From: Reticulitermes speratus
Taxonomy: Eukaryota; Arthropoda; Insecta; Blattodea; Rhinotermitidae
NCBI GenBank assembly: GCA_021186555.1
Contig: JAJKFL010000002.1
Span: 11,851,001 to 11,915,000, forward strand
DNA: 64,000 nt
Direction: 5' to 3'
Within the stretch, counting starts at the first letter, position 1, and each line of letters opens with the position of its first letter. The notes beneath the pieces were generated by a model, which worked only from the letters and a program-made list of their open reading frames with translations, ran no database searches and was not told where the DNA came from. The translations under genes were made by a program, and so were the position numbers. Shown here in pieces: positions 45,871-56,689 of this stretch.

Positions 45871-46289
45871 TCCATATAACGCTAACATTTATCAGGTGTT
45901 ACAAGAATATCTGTCGATTTCTCATAGCAAACACTCGTGTACACTCCCGAGAGAAATATCTCTGAGATTTGGAGACAAATTTAGAACAGGTACTTTTCCG
46001 AGAGCTCCTGTTTCCCCTGCCAATCCTCATTCCGTCGGTAACTCACACACGTCTGCGATAGGTTCAAACAGGAAGAAAGCTCGCTCAGTCTCAGTCCTCA
46101 CTTCGACTTTAGTACCTGCGATTAAGATCTTAGATGGACTTAAGTAAAAAAAAAATAATTTATGCATAAAATATGCGGAATGAAATGGCGCTATATTTCG
46201 TCAATTTTGTCTTAATTTGACTCTCAAAGTAATTCTATCTTATCCACAATTAGCCTGTAATGACTTATCTTTTTAACACAGGCATGAAT

Positions 46290-46575
46290 CATGTGAGAAA
46301 TGAAGAAGTATTGAACAGAGTCAAGGAATAAAGGAATATTTTACATACGATAAAAACAAGGAAGGCTAAATGGATAGGTCACATCTTGCGTAAGAACTGC
46401 CTTCTAAAACACCTTATTGAAGGAAAGATGAAAGGTAGCAGAAGACAAAGAAGAAGACGTAAGCAGCTACTGGATGACCATACGAAAAAGAGAATGGTAC
46501 TGGAATTTGAAGGGGGTGCACTAGATTGCACTCTCTGGAGAACTGGCTTTGGAAGAGTCTACTGACCTGTCGCAA
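46290..46575 (+). pseudogene. LINE-B polyprotein C-terminus
   Basis: A plus-strand frame contains NILHTIKTRKAKWIGHILRK, then NCLLKHLIEGKMKG, RRRKQLLDDHTKKRM and ALDCTLWRTGFGRVY, ending at a stop near 46563. The KWIGHILRKNCLLKH block is a hallmark of non-LTR retrotransposon C-termini. It is a longer version of the relic at 16.1 kb and is 5'-truncated. Confidence 0.7.
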
Positions 46576-46579
46576 GAAG

Positions 46580-46970
46580 TAACAGTTATGACCAAAAAAT
46601 AGCAAAGTATGTAATACGAGTAAAACATGTACAGTTGAGTATTTTTCTAACTCAGTGCGCAGCACAGCAACTACTTTACCCCTCAAGCTAAATAATCCAC
46701 AGAGACAACTGCGCTGGAAGTACTGTAATAACAGCATTTTTATTTCTGCAGAAATAGCGTCCTCACCTGTACTGCATTCACAGTGCAAAAACTGGAGAGC
46801 CATTACTCCGCAATTACGTAACACTTGGCAACATTGCACAACCTACAGCAACATTGTGACGTGTCACTTTGCAATGACGACCGTAAAATAAGAATTTAGA
46901 TGACAGGTATATAGCCTGAGATCCAAAAATGCACCTACCCTATGTTAATCCGTATATAAACTTACCCATA
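46580..46970. other. No recognised gene
   Basis: Opposite-strand ORFs at 46414-46839 and 46655-46891 have no recognisable content. Confidence 0.25.
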
Positions 46971-46971
46971 C

Positions 46972-47030
46972 ACCTACCTACCTACCTACCTATCTATCTA
47001 CCTACGTAGCTACCTATCTACGTATCCTAA
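46972..47030. repeat. (TACC)n/(TATC)n microsatellite
   Basis: An imperfect tetranucleotide tract. Confidence 0.85.
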
Positions 47031-47600
47031 ATTCTATACACACACATACCAGCATATCCTACTTAGGATCCGGCCACATTCACCGAATTGGGTCCAGTCA
47101 AATCGAATCGATTCTGAATCACTAAGCTGGTACAAAGGCAGACCATCTTCTACGCATAGTGTTCCTGTAGAACTCTGTCACGCTGTGAACTGAGTCGCCT
47201 GCAACTGACGGCTTCTCTTTGCAGCAATTAAGTAATTCGTAATTAAGCCACGATTTGATATGACTTGACAGGACTCGATTTAAATTTGTGTGCACGCAGA
47301 CTAACAGTCTCTCATGACAGCAATTCACAGTGTCGTTAAATAGAAGTTAATGATGTACTTAATTACGTGACATGAGAAAAACCAATGCTAATCCTTACGT
47401 CGCATAAAATATTCCCGACAGCAAGATGTAATAAAGCAAAAGTTACATAGAAATTTTTCTATCGCGGGTCTCTACGTGTTATGTGACTTGCCGGTTAAAG
47501 CTTCGTCGTCAACCCTGAACCCTGCACTCTAATGGGAGGAGATGGAGAAAACTGTTACATTAAATGCACAATAGATATACTTAGAAGCGACCTTTGCTTA
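47031..47600 (-). other. Putative intron sequence downstream of the zinc-finger exon
   Basis: Begins with the GT donor at 47601-47600 (GTAAGC on the minus strand). No further finger-coding sequence is visible before the end of the stretch, so the next exon lies outside it. Confidence 0.4.
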
Positions 47601-47601
47601 C

Positions 47602-47896
47602 CTGGGGACACATCTTGCACTGGTACTTTCGCCCTGTCCCTCCATTGGTGGACATGATACTGCCCTGCTGTTGACCCATCTTGGACGCATTTATTGGTTG
47701 GGGACGACCAACATGGCGGCTGCCGCTGCGTTAACCGATGGAGTTGGTGCTGACGTCGGTGGTGATGCAGAACTACTGCTACTGTTAGACCGAGGGGCAC
47801 CACCCCCCGTACTATTGTATATGGAGCCCGGGGGCATTCCTCCAGGGCCCCCCTGATGGGCCCCAGTTTCCATGCGGGTATCCTCCAAACTACCCC
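47602..47896 (-). CDS. Internal exon of a C2H2 zinc-finger protein, apparent frameshift
   Basis: On the minus strand a pyrimidine-rich tract and CAG (acceptor at 47898-47897) open an exon of 295 bases ending at CAG before GTAAGC (donor 47601). The first frame gives GSLEDTRMETGAHQGGPGGM, then a Ser run and an Ala run, up to MLVVPN. The frame then shifts by one and continues INASKMGQQQGSIMSTNGG and TGRKYQCKMCPQ. YQCKMC is the first Cys pair of a C2H2 finger that the intron splits. With one base added near 47693 the acceptor is phase 2 and the donor phase 0. The product is probably a nuclear DNA-binding transcription factor. The KYQCKMCPQ ending reminds me of rotund/squeeze/LIN-29-type proteins, from memory only. 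A sequencing error or a true null change both fit. Confidence 0.7.
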
Positions 47897-47898
47897 CT

Positions 47899-47925
47899 GC
47901 AACAAAGAGAAAGAAACTTGTAACA
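47899..47925 (-). promoter_or_regulatory. 3' splice acceptor region
   Basis: The minus strand reads TTTCTTTCTCTTTGTTGCAG just before the exon: a long pyrimidine tract followed by CAG. Confidence 0.7.
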
Positions 47926-48017
47926 TGGACATCAATACCGCCATGCCCTTACAACCACATACCAAAAACAATAATCCAAGCATAAGCAGCATGTCACATA
48001 TCAAGTGTTTATTAACA

Positions 48018-48058
48018 ACTCGACATGTTTCGGCCATGCGGCTATCCTCAGGAAGCTG
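48018..48058 (-). ncRNA. Hammerhead-like motif
   Basis: Minus strand: CTGAGGA (48051-48045), a T, an AGCC/GGCC helix around GCAT, GAAACATGTC (48031-48022). The outer helix is weak. Confidence 0.45.
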
Positions 48059-48344
48059 AAACGAAAAGCAAAACTCACTGGAATTACATTACACTACTAC
48101 ATGTACCTCGGGTGTAGAAATGTCCTATTATGCACGAATATTATCCCCCTGACTTTCTCGAGCTGTGATTAAACACGTTACACATCATGAGCCTATAGTT
48201 ATTAAAAACATTCGCTGAGAGCCCTAATTATTTTCTAAATGCTAAATAACAGTATTTTTAAATTTAAAGATACATTTACGTAGTAATAAGAAACCTATGA
48301 TTAAAAGAAAATGTGTGCAGTTCTTGTACATCCATTTTCAGATT

Positions 48345-48560
48345 TCTTGGTAGACCATCGGTGTTAACAGCCTCATGTTTTCAGTTTAGGGTGTAATCAC
48401 GTAATTACGCTGTACAGCGCTTGACTAAAAGGAACAGGACACATAATCGAGGGGGCCTGAGGCATTCTTTGATAGCAATGTACCTGAGATTCTAATTAAT
48501 GTGATTAAAATCTAAACTGAAAACACGAAGTTGTTAACACAGGATGTACCAAGAAACCTA
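48345..48560. repeat. Imperfect inverted repeat of about 70-bp arms
   Basis: TGTTAACAGCCTCATGTTTT plus CAGTTTAG at 48363-48390 is matched, with three differences in 28, by the complement at 48512-48539. Similarity extends outwards (TTTCTTGGTA) and inwards (AATCAC.TTAATTA). This is possibly a foldback MITE; no TSD is certain. Confidence 0.5.
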
Positions 48561-48732
48561 AATATAGATATAAAAGAAATGCTCATATTTTCGTATAATC
48601 ACACATTTGGTATTACTTCGCCGATATTATTTTAAGTTTCTTAAGAAATAGCTGTAGGCAACCAACAAGTTGCAGGTACGTATCGTTGTACAAATTAATT
48701 TTAGTAAGAATGCTATATGTTATAATGTGAAG

Positions 48733-48779
48733 CCTACTGAAGACTGTCGTATGGTCATACGGCTGAAATATGTAGAGGT
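48733..48779 (+). ncRNA. Hammerhead-like motif, variant
   Basis: CTGAAGA (48736-48742) is followed by a helix with CGTATG/CATACG and then GAAATATGTA, so the third box is GAAAT not GAAAC. The flanks CCT and AGG could pair. Confidence 0.4.
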
Positions 48780-49046
48780 GTTCATAAGTATTTGATATGT
48801 TATTTCGTAATTATACTTGTATGGTTCTTGTTAATAAAGGGAAAAACTTCATTCATATTCTGAAGAGTGACGTTAGTCTCAATTTAAGCCAGTGCCTACG
48901 ACAAAGCGAATACATTCTGTCTACACTATAAAGATAAATATGTTAATAGTGTTCTGGGAAATAATATATTTTTTTTGGCGTGAGAATCGTATAAAACAAG
49001 TAAATAATCTTTAATTCCATTATATATTCAATTACATATTTTTGTA

Positions 49047-49090
49047 AGCGCTTCCCACGATGATGGCCTCATTGGCCGAAACATGTAGCG
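49047..49090 (+). ncRNA. Hammerhead-like motif, variant
   Basis: ACGATGA replaces CTGATGA. It is followed by a T, a GGCC/GGCC helix and GAAACATGTAGCG. CGC upstream can pair with GCG downstream. The altered first box argues against activity. Confidence 0.4.
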
Positions 49091-49474
49091 AAATTCTATA
49101 AAAACGGAATTGTTTTATAATAAAAGTAGTTGTGTTTGACTGGATCGTTTTTGGAATAACTGACATGAAAGTTAGGACTGATTTTTTCAGAAATGGGTTG
49201 TGAGGGTAGCAGGTGGATATATTTCACATAGAATCGCGTTAAATTGAGGGAGTTGGTATTAGCTGGGTGGCATCTTCACATTTTAGTATCAGGATCACAT
49301 CTCAGCAGATTATTTTGAACTAAACGAAAAGAAGATTGTGGTACTGGAGGGAAATATATAAAGGCGAACGTCTTTTATACAGCTAATTTACTGTCAGGAT
49401 AGCAAAACAGAAGAGGTGACGAAGGAATGAATATATAGTTACTGTGCGGAGAAAAGAAACTTACAATTTCTCTT

Positions 49475-49670
49475 CATATTGTGGTCTTCTGGGTTATGGC
49501 ACCGTGGGTCTGGTAGATGGGTAACGATATTTCGGATAAAAATATTGCCTGCTTCTCCTACTCTGAAGAGTGAAGAAGTAGATCAATGATCTTCATAAAC
49601 TTTGTCGACAACTTAACAGACTTCACAGTGTCTTAACCCACAAGACCAGAATACAAATCTTTACCGCCAT
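49475..49670. mobile_element. Foldback element related to family F
   Basis: Ends are inverted: TGTGGTCTTCTGGGTTATGG (about 49480) against CTTAACCCACAAGACCAGAA (about 49632). The centre has GTAACGATATTTCGGATAA, which has the place and form of ACCGACGTTTCGG in family F but a different sequence. Confidence 0.5.
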
Positions 49671-49674
49671 AAAA

Positions 49675-50698
49675 GCATCAGATCTCGTTCCGAATTTTGA
49701 TCGCACAACTTCGTGTAAAGCGGAGAATATGATATCACGATAGAATTAGACAGGCTGTGTGGATGGAAAGTGGACCGAACATTGGTGTTGTTACACCTTA
49801 GGACATTACTAGCAGACATCCAGTTAGTTTGCTAATTTGTTAGTGAATTGGTAGTAATTTTATAACTAACGCATTTTATCGATATTTGCTACGTATTACG
49901 GTGACGGTAATATTATTTATACCTCGCCATTAGCAAGCAGGAAGCCATCTGCGACCTAACTTTAAAAAAAATCAACCGTTGCTGAATGTATAATGGCGAT
50001 AATTTGATTTCAACATTAACGACCGAACTGCTTTGATTTACATCAAAGAGTCTTTGGTCGCTGTAACAGGTTATTGCTTTGTGTCCTCATGTTCAAAAGT
50101 GGCTTAAGTTTCAGACATATTCGTATTTTGACATTATAAAGAATCGACGGCTTTCAAAAATTAATAGTGATTAAATTGCGTAATATGAAATCATTACGTG
50201 TCAGAGTAAACTGAGCCTTGAGTGATGGTGAACTGTAAGTTACACAGATCGGCTGTGACCCAACACTTGCACACAGATATTAGGGGATTGCCTCCTTGGC
50301 ACGCTAGTGATAGCCAACCACACGAGACTTTTAGCGTAGCCGATTATAGGACAGGCGATGTACTGAATATAAGAATTATTATACAGGTCTATAGTCTTAA
50401 TAGATTTTTGAACATTGAATAAGCTAAAATTATTAGTCGGAAGTTTTGCTTGAAATTTCATCCTGTTATACAGACATGCCTTTGAACTGTCCTTTCGCCA
50501 ATACAGCACCTATATTTTCTGAGCGCAAATTTTTTTATAGCTGACCAATATATCTCGCACTACACCTTTGTAATTCATAACTAATTTCTTTGTCCTTAGA
50601 TATAATTTCATTCGTTGGTAAATTTCTTAAAACATTATTATTGCCCTTATACTCTTAAATTGTTTTGTTTGAGGTTTAACAGATGACATTTATTGTAT
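49675..50698. other. No recognised gene
   Basis: AT-rich, chance ORFs only. Confidence 0.3.
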
Positions 50699-50699
50699 A

Positions 50700-50960
50700 T
50701 TCATATTAAGAAATCTGCGCTCCTTTGATGTATTACGCGGCGTCGTGTGGTAATTGTTTACCGACGTTTCGGTATAACGTATCGGTCCCATCTTCACGGG
50801 TCAAGAGTCCGAGTGGGAAAGAAAGCCAGCAACCTATACGTAGATTGTGGAAAGTACGTGCGGGGTAGCAATTACAACACGACGCCACGCAATACCCCAG
50901 AAAAGCGCAGATTTCATCAACATCGCGGCGGAAGCCTGAAATCAAGGTTCATATTAAGAA
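50700..50960 (-). mobile_element. Family F element with 13-bp TSD
   Basis: TTCATATTAAGAA at 50700-50712 and 50948-50960 flanks 235 bp. The termini AAATCTGCGCTCCTTTGATG and CAGAAAAGCGCAGATTTC are inverted copies extending about 45 bp each (CGGCGTCGTGTGG with ACACGACGCC). The left half holds TTTACCGACGTTTCGG and CGGTCCCATCTTCACGGGTC, the hammerhead-like core read on the minus strand. It ends with GCGGCGGAAGCCTGAAATCA, the same end (inverted) that starts the 2.1 kb element. Confidence 0.75.
50765..50812 (-). ncRNA. Hammerhead-like motif of family F, degenerate
   Basis: Minus strand: TTGACCCGTGAAGATGGGAC, then GAAACGTCGGTAA. There is one base too many in the CTGANGA box (C-G-TGAAGA). Helix I (ACC with GGT) is kept, and ACGT is a palindrome in the place of ACATGT. 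Confidence 0.35.
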
Positions 50961-53455
50961 TTTACACGATCGTGATAATTGCAAATTATTTGCTACGTCG
51001 TGTGATATGTCAGTTGTTAGCTGGCATTTGTTTACATACTACGCACTTCTGTTTGCTTCATGCAAGTCCTTCCTCTAGCTGCAGTGCTGATTGCTGGTTC
51101 CAATGCATGCTCTCTCCGCCAAACTTTGGGTGGAAATTTTCGCCGAAAGGCACATAATGTTCTTAAATTAACGGCAGAGGGTATTGTGACGCTAGGAGAT
51201 ATGTCTTTGCACATGCAACTTTGTTTTAATGTACAGTGTCTATATCAGATACCAAGAGCTGGTGACTCTCCGACCACTAAACTGCAAAAGGAGGCTCAAA
51301 AGTTTTAGAAGCATAAAACACCCATACGCCTGTCTTTTCTGACAAAAAAAAAAGTAAAGTACGCTAGAAAAAGCTCAAATTTATCAAAGGTTCAGCCGAT
51401 TCAAACCAAGGAGAAAACAGTATTTTTTATGAACTTCTTCAAGATTGTTAATATCTGAATACGCCACGCTTTTTTGTTTAATACGCTGCTCCTAGAAATA
51501 ATGATGCATATGTTTTACAACTTTAATAAAAAAAGATTTTAAAAAACGGATATGAGATTAGCATCTCAAGCTGTCAACTGTTTTGTCTTAATTACAACGG
51601 TGTCAAAATCTGTTTACATAAAATGACGATACAGATTTAAAACAATAGAAACATAACGGCACGAGGTGTAGATGCAATCTTACACAGTTCTAACATAAAA
51701 AACTACCCCGACAGGATCTGAGAGCTAACCTACCACACAGTTCATAGAATACAGCGATTCTATTGTATTCAAACGGGTTTTCATATTAAACGTACGCTTG
51801 ACTCTGCTAATTTGGTCTTTTTTTAATCGCTATAGCACGAATTTAGCCTTCATGAGCAGTACGCTTACAGTAATAATGCATTAAGTAAGGGTACGATTTG
51901 GTGGTAGTTACGAGCAAGAGCACAAGACAGCAGCAATAAACGGCGATGGCGGGTACGCTAAGTCGGTACTGAAATTTCAAACTTGGATGAATAAATTTCG
52001 TAGTTCACCTGCAAAAGAGCAGTACCGGCAGCGCACACTGCTGCTCTGTCACATTTGGTCTTGCAGTTAGCTGCTTTCACAGAACTTCTGAACGTAATCG
52101 CGTGCATATTCCTTGAAACTGTGACTGCAAAGGCTATAGTGCATGAGAATATATCACTTGAGACATAAACACAACCTATCAATGTATCCAATACAAGCGG
52201 AAGATTCTGGGAGTTTGAAATGAAATGCGGCTCGCAAGGGCCAAAAATTTGCATAGCACTGCTTACAGATATTAAAGTTTAGCAGCAAAAGTGCTTTTAA
52301 AAATATCTGGAATCCAAATTTTAATAAAATACGAAAAAAAGAACACTAAAATACAAAATACATCAATGTAAATTATTTACTCCGAAGGATGTGCGCGTTT
52401 CGAGAACACGTAAATAAAGCTCAGAGAAGAGTAGCGGTCCGAGAAACACACTTCGAAAACAACTGCTCTAAACGATTCAGTAACTCAGAATAAATTTGAA
52501 ACGGAACACGTTTAAGAGCATAATTCCTGGAGGTCAAATTTCCAGACGGGGCTTCAAATTTTGTACTGCATCAAAATTTGGTTTTACTAACTTACAATTC
52601 AGGATCACTTTACACAACTAAGCGCAGATGGAAGGATAACATTAAAGTAATTTTTTAAAAAACGGGGTGTGAAATTAGAGACTGAAGTGAACTGCCTCAG
52701 AAACGCGGTGACGAAGCTCTGCGTAACACAGATATGGGAACTTTTTTTTGACGGAATGAACAAATATGAATTTCTTAAGGAGGACACTGCTCCATTCACT
52801 TAGTTACTTTGTAGGTTAGTTGGTAGTTAGGGGGAGACGAGTTTAACTACAACTGCCTAAAGTTCGATCTACTTCAAGGTTCTCTTATCTTTACACCAAT
52901 ACTAGTAATTTCAATATAAATTATTCAGCAGGGAAGTACTTGAAGTAGGTAGTAATGTTTTTTCGCGTGAAACATTTGTGGAACACTTGTATCTTATGGA
53001 AGAGTAACAAGTCACAGGAGGGATAAAAAACACTCCAGAGGAAAGAGATCCACATGGCTCACGTGACAGTAACGCCTGTCACTGAATTAGCAAGCAGAAA
53101 AGTCCTCGTACACTGGTTGCTTCGAGCGTTACATTCATGCCAAGTCATTCATTCTGCTAGTACATATTGCCTTAATTTCAAAAGAGATCAAAGAAATTGC
53201 CGCAGTTGAGGGTGAAGTCTCTTTTAAAAGGGGGAATCACTACCAAAAGCCATCACTGGTAGTGTGAAATATTGCAAGGGGATGGGTAGCACTATAAATA
53301 AACAACTACCAACATAATCTGTTACTTAATGGCAAAGTTACTAATCACTTAGTTAGCCAATAAAATAAGAATACATCAAACTTAAATAAGAACCAACTAA
53401 ACAATACAAATAATCTATAGTTATTTAAATAGTTAACACTTATGTATGTGAGATA
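50961..53455. other. No recognised gene
   Basis: ORFs at 51032-51214 (minus) and 51060-51308 (plus) overlap in a GC-richer patch but are unassigned. The remainder is AT-rich. Confidence 0.3.
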
Positions 53456-53457
53456 AT

Positions 53458-53572
53458 TCTTCTTGGACTGCTTGACCCTTGAAGATGGGACCGAAAAGTT
53501 GACCCGAAACGTCGGTAACAAATTACCAACCTACTTCGTGCGACATCCCAAAAGAGCAAAGTAACACAGAGA
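53458..53572 (+). mobile_element. Family F fragment with hammerhead-like core
   Basis: TTGACCCTTGAAGATGGGAC is followed by CCCGAAACGTCGGTAACAAA and CATCCCAAAAGAGCAAAG. Only one half of the foldback is present. Confidence 0.55.
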
Positions 53573-53574
53573 AT

Positions 53575-54122
53575 TAATTAGTCAAATAACCTAAAACATA
53601 TTGAGGCAATTAACCAAAGAACCGACTGTGTAACTCTTTAAGTATGTACATGTGGAGTTAACTAAATGCATTACTTTTTTAAAAAAAATTATAATGACCT
53701 AGGCTTATGTCCTGGAAAAAAATAAAAGGGCCAAACTACAAAATAAGAAGAAGAAATTATCTAAGAAAGTATTTATATACCAACTCAGAGCTGTCATTGT
53801 GTATATTAGGTAACAAGATATCTTCGTGGGATGGAATCGTCTTTGGGTCAATTATGGCAAAACGTATCCAGCGGAACGAGAATGTTCGTACGGTCATAGA
53901 GCGCGAAAGGTAATGACACTACTCGACAAATATTGTTACTGAAGTGTCTCGTAAAACTCTTAAACCCAGTTTGCAACACCTATATTTCTGTAGGTCCCCC
54001 TGAGTTTAACATATACAGTCCGGATTTCAAGTACAAGACCTCTAACCACTAGTACCTAAGAAATTTTCGATTTCAAAGAAAATGAGTAGAGTCTATAATA
54101 TATCAGATTTTAATGTAAGGCA
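53575..54122. other. No recognised gene
   Basis: The 68-codon plus-strand ORF at 53707-53913 has no recognisable content. Confidence 0.25.
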
Positions 54123-54125
54123 ACT

Positions 54126-54440
54126 TCTTATGTGGCACGTATGGGGAACAGGAAAGGTGCATACAGGACGTTGGTGCAGAAATGTGATGGACAGAGGCCA
54201 TATGAAAGATCTAGGCATATACGAAAGAATAATATTAAAGTGGATCTGGAAGAACTAGAATGGGAGGGCGGAGAAAGGATTAATTTGGTTGAAGATTGGG
54301 GAAAGTGGTGGGCCTTTGTAAACAAGGTAATGAAACTTCAGGTTCCATAAAATTCGGGGAATTTCTTGATTAGCTGAGAACCTGTTAGCTTCTCAAGAAG
54401 GACTCTGCTCTTTGGAGTTTAGTAAGTCAATTAATTAGTT
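54126..54440 (+). pseudogene. LINE-A polyprotein C-terminus and 3' UTR
   Basis: The frame 54132-54350 reads MARMGNRKGAYRTLVQKCDG, then RHIRKNNIKVDLEELEWEGG and WAFVNKVMKLQVP. It fits the LINE-A end (HVARMG...AYRVLVGKP.GKRPLGRPR.RW.DNIK.DL.E) and remains open to its natural stop, though nothing upstream survives. The 3' UTR that follows (GGGGAATTTCTTGATTAGCT) is the same as at 3.78 kb. Confidence 0.75.
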
Positions 54441-54917
54441 TGACTACTCCTTGTATGCTGTATGTAGTGAATATCCGTTCAAATATCCTATCTTTGTTAC
54501 ACAAGAAATAAGGATTTCAAAAATTCGTTGCATTTAAAATTTCCCATGTCTCTACGGGTGTCCTAAGCACAGTTTGTTACACTCTGCTTTAAATATCACA
54601 TCAGAGGTTTCCAAGTTTCGAACAGTGTGATCAAAAACTTGGCTGCGATGAAAGATAAATGAAGTTTCAGACAGAAAGTGTGAAGAAGCCTAAAGGAAAA
54701 ATTACTTCTTCAACATTTGTTCTTTTTCATTTCACTTTCTTTCCTATGAAGATTATGATTTGTTAAATCGCGATTAAAACTTTTTACTGGCCACTAACTT
54801 CGGGACACAAGAAAGTTAATGTCTTCATTTGAAATCAATCAGCTTATTCTTTGTTCTTTGTAAGAACCCTGTCAGTGCCTTACACTACATAGTGTCGATG
54901 GCAGGATAGCTGGTGAA

Positions 54918-55105
54918 TGGTAAATTGGAGAGGATCTGGAAGGAAGCGGTCATGGACAAATCGAGTTACTATTCCGGCATTTGAGTTGACGGGCAGAGGA
55001 CACCACGACAAATTCCATTCAAGATAACCAGATTTCCAGTCGAGATTCAAAGCGGATACTTCTCGAATACAAATGAAGCGTTGTACCGCCAGACCAACAC
55101 GGTCA
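54918..55105 (-). mobile_element. SINE-E copy
   Basis: AAATTGGAGAGGATCTGGAA is near 54921 and CAGTCGAGATTCAAAGCGGA near 55036, then GATACTTCTCGAATAC. The order matches 9.52-9.66 kb. Confidence 0.5.
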
Positions 55106-55199
55106 GTGAAATCGTGGGATGCGGAATGTAACACGACCTTTGAACTTGACAAAAGATAAAGAAGGAACGAAGAAAGAAAGAACGCGTACAAATAATAAA

Positions 55200-55500
55200 C
55201 GATAATACTGCCTAGGAGCCGGGATGACGTATACCGTATAGCGACCCGCTACGTGCTGGACGGTCCGGGGTTCGGATCCCGGCGGGGGTGAGGTTTTCCG
55301 CACCCGTCCAAACCGGCCCTGGAGCCCACCCAGCCTCCTGTAAAATGGGTACCGGGTCCCTTTTCCGGGAGCTAAGAGGCCGGGGCGTGGCGTTGACCAC
55401 CCAGCCCCATCTAGCGCCAAGGTTATACAAAGAGTAGATTTATACCTCTACTCCCCCTTTGGGCCTTAACAGCCTGTTCTAGGTGAACTTTACCTTACCT
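55200..55500 (+). mobile_element. SINE-B, full length, plus strand
   Basis: The head carries CGTATACCGTATAGCGACCC and GGGGTTCGGATCCCGGCGGG. The body has GGAGCCCACCCAGCCTCCTG, CTAAGAGGCCGGGGCGTGGC and CCCATCTAGCGCCAAGGTTA. It ends GGTGAACTTTACCTTACC. This is the clearest forward reading of the family. Confidence 0.82.
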
Positions 55501-55504
55501 ATTT

Positions 55505-56130
55505 GCGTATTCTTATTTACATACCAGTAATACGTGTCTAAGAAAGTAGAATTTGTTGAGGTCTGCAACATATTTGTAATAAGATTTGAACTGGTGATAT
55601 TATCAAAGCAGATCTTGAGAGAAACTGGGTATTAAACGACAGATGGATTAGACTCTTTGGTGACACGTTCAATGATGTGATTGTGTGATAACGCTGAACA
55701 TGCATGTTCCATAACAGGGAACAACTAGATACCCGTCGAGTGCTCTTAGCAGTTCCTTTAAACACGGACGCCACAAACGAGCTATTCCTACGCTTGTTTA
55801 TCATTCGCAATGAGTGTGTCACTTCATGCGAAGTCGCAGTTCGTTGTAGGGTTCATATAGAGAGCATGTGCACATGCTGGCAGCGGATTGTCGTGGGAAA
55901 TTCTTGTTTGGTTTAGTTAATGGGAGAAAAACACATGACACATGCAGGAAGCAGAGAGGGAAATTAAGAAAATGACCGACTGCCTGCCTGCACGAAGAAT
56001 AAGAGGGAAGAACGGTGATGAAATGCGGACAAAACGAAAGTGCAAGGTGGTAGTTATTCTTGGAGCAGTCTGTGTTTCAGACGCGAAGCCGTAACTCGGG
56101 GTCAAAGATAAGTAAGCATCTCTGTCACGT
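55505..56130. other. No recognised gene
   Basis: Chance ORFs only. Confidence 0.3.
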
Positions 56131-56133
56131 CAT

Positions 56134-56134
56134 T

Positions 56135-56216
<82 letters not shown>

Positions 56217-56243
56217 CAGCAGTAATAATAATAATAATAATAA
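56134..56243. repeat. (GTA)n followed by (AAT)n
   Basis: About 27 GTA units then about seven AAT units. Both strands are open in frame, which creates poly-Val and poly-Tyr ORFs that are artefacts. Confidence 0.95.
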
Positions 56244-56408
56244 TCTTTCAAAATATTAGCCCCACCTTGCTTCAGTTTCTGCAACTTTCTTGCTATCTTC
56301 CTCCTTTCTATTCCCCACCATTTCTTTCTACGCATTTTTTGCACAACGTATTAGAAAATAACGCGTAATACGTAGTCACATCTGTCTGTCTGTCCTTCTG
56401 CATCTTTC

Positions 56409-56688
56409 AACTCGATAATTTTGTACTTGGCGCAACAGCCCCTAGATGACCAGGACCTCCTCATTATCGAGGCTTCACGATCACACTCACGACACACCAC
56501 ACTCGGTAGGACTCCTCTCGACGAGTGATCAGGCCAACACAGAGAACTATACCTGACAAAACACAACACTCACTAGAGAGAGACAGCCATGCCCACGGCG
56601 GGATTCGAAGCCGCAATACCAGCAAGCGAGTGGCCGCAGACCCACGCCGTAGACTGCTCGGCCACTGGGATCGGCAAACTCGATAATT
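56409..56688 (-). mobile_element. SINE-C with perfect 12-bp TSD
   Basis: AACTCGATAATT at 56409-56420 and 56677-56688 flanks 256 bp. On the minus strand the head has CAGTGGCCGAGCAGTCTACG and CGGCTTCGAATCCCGCCG, and the body has GAGGAGTCCTACCGAGTG. It ends GGGGCTGTTGCGCC. Confidence 0.88.
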
Positions 56689-56689
56689 A

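Noticed and set aside
47555-48037. 160-codon minus-strand ORF covering the zinc-finger exon
   Set aside because: It is in the third frame, runs through the acceptor and donor sites, and has no zinc-finger content.
51060-51308. 82-codon ORF with a possible signal peptide
   Set aside because: No recognisable family, and the opposite strand is open too; no splice or promoter evidence.
55212-55430. ORFs with IRTPDRPARSGSLYG-type peptides
   Set aside because: Translation of the SINE-B head; the same occurs in other SINE-B copies, so not a gene.
56060-56368. Poly-Val ORF (and poly-Tyr ORF on the other strand)
   Set aside because: Produced by the (GTA)n microsatellite being open in frame; no coding evidence.
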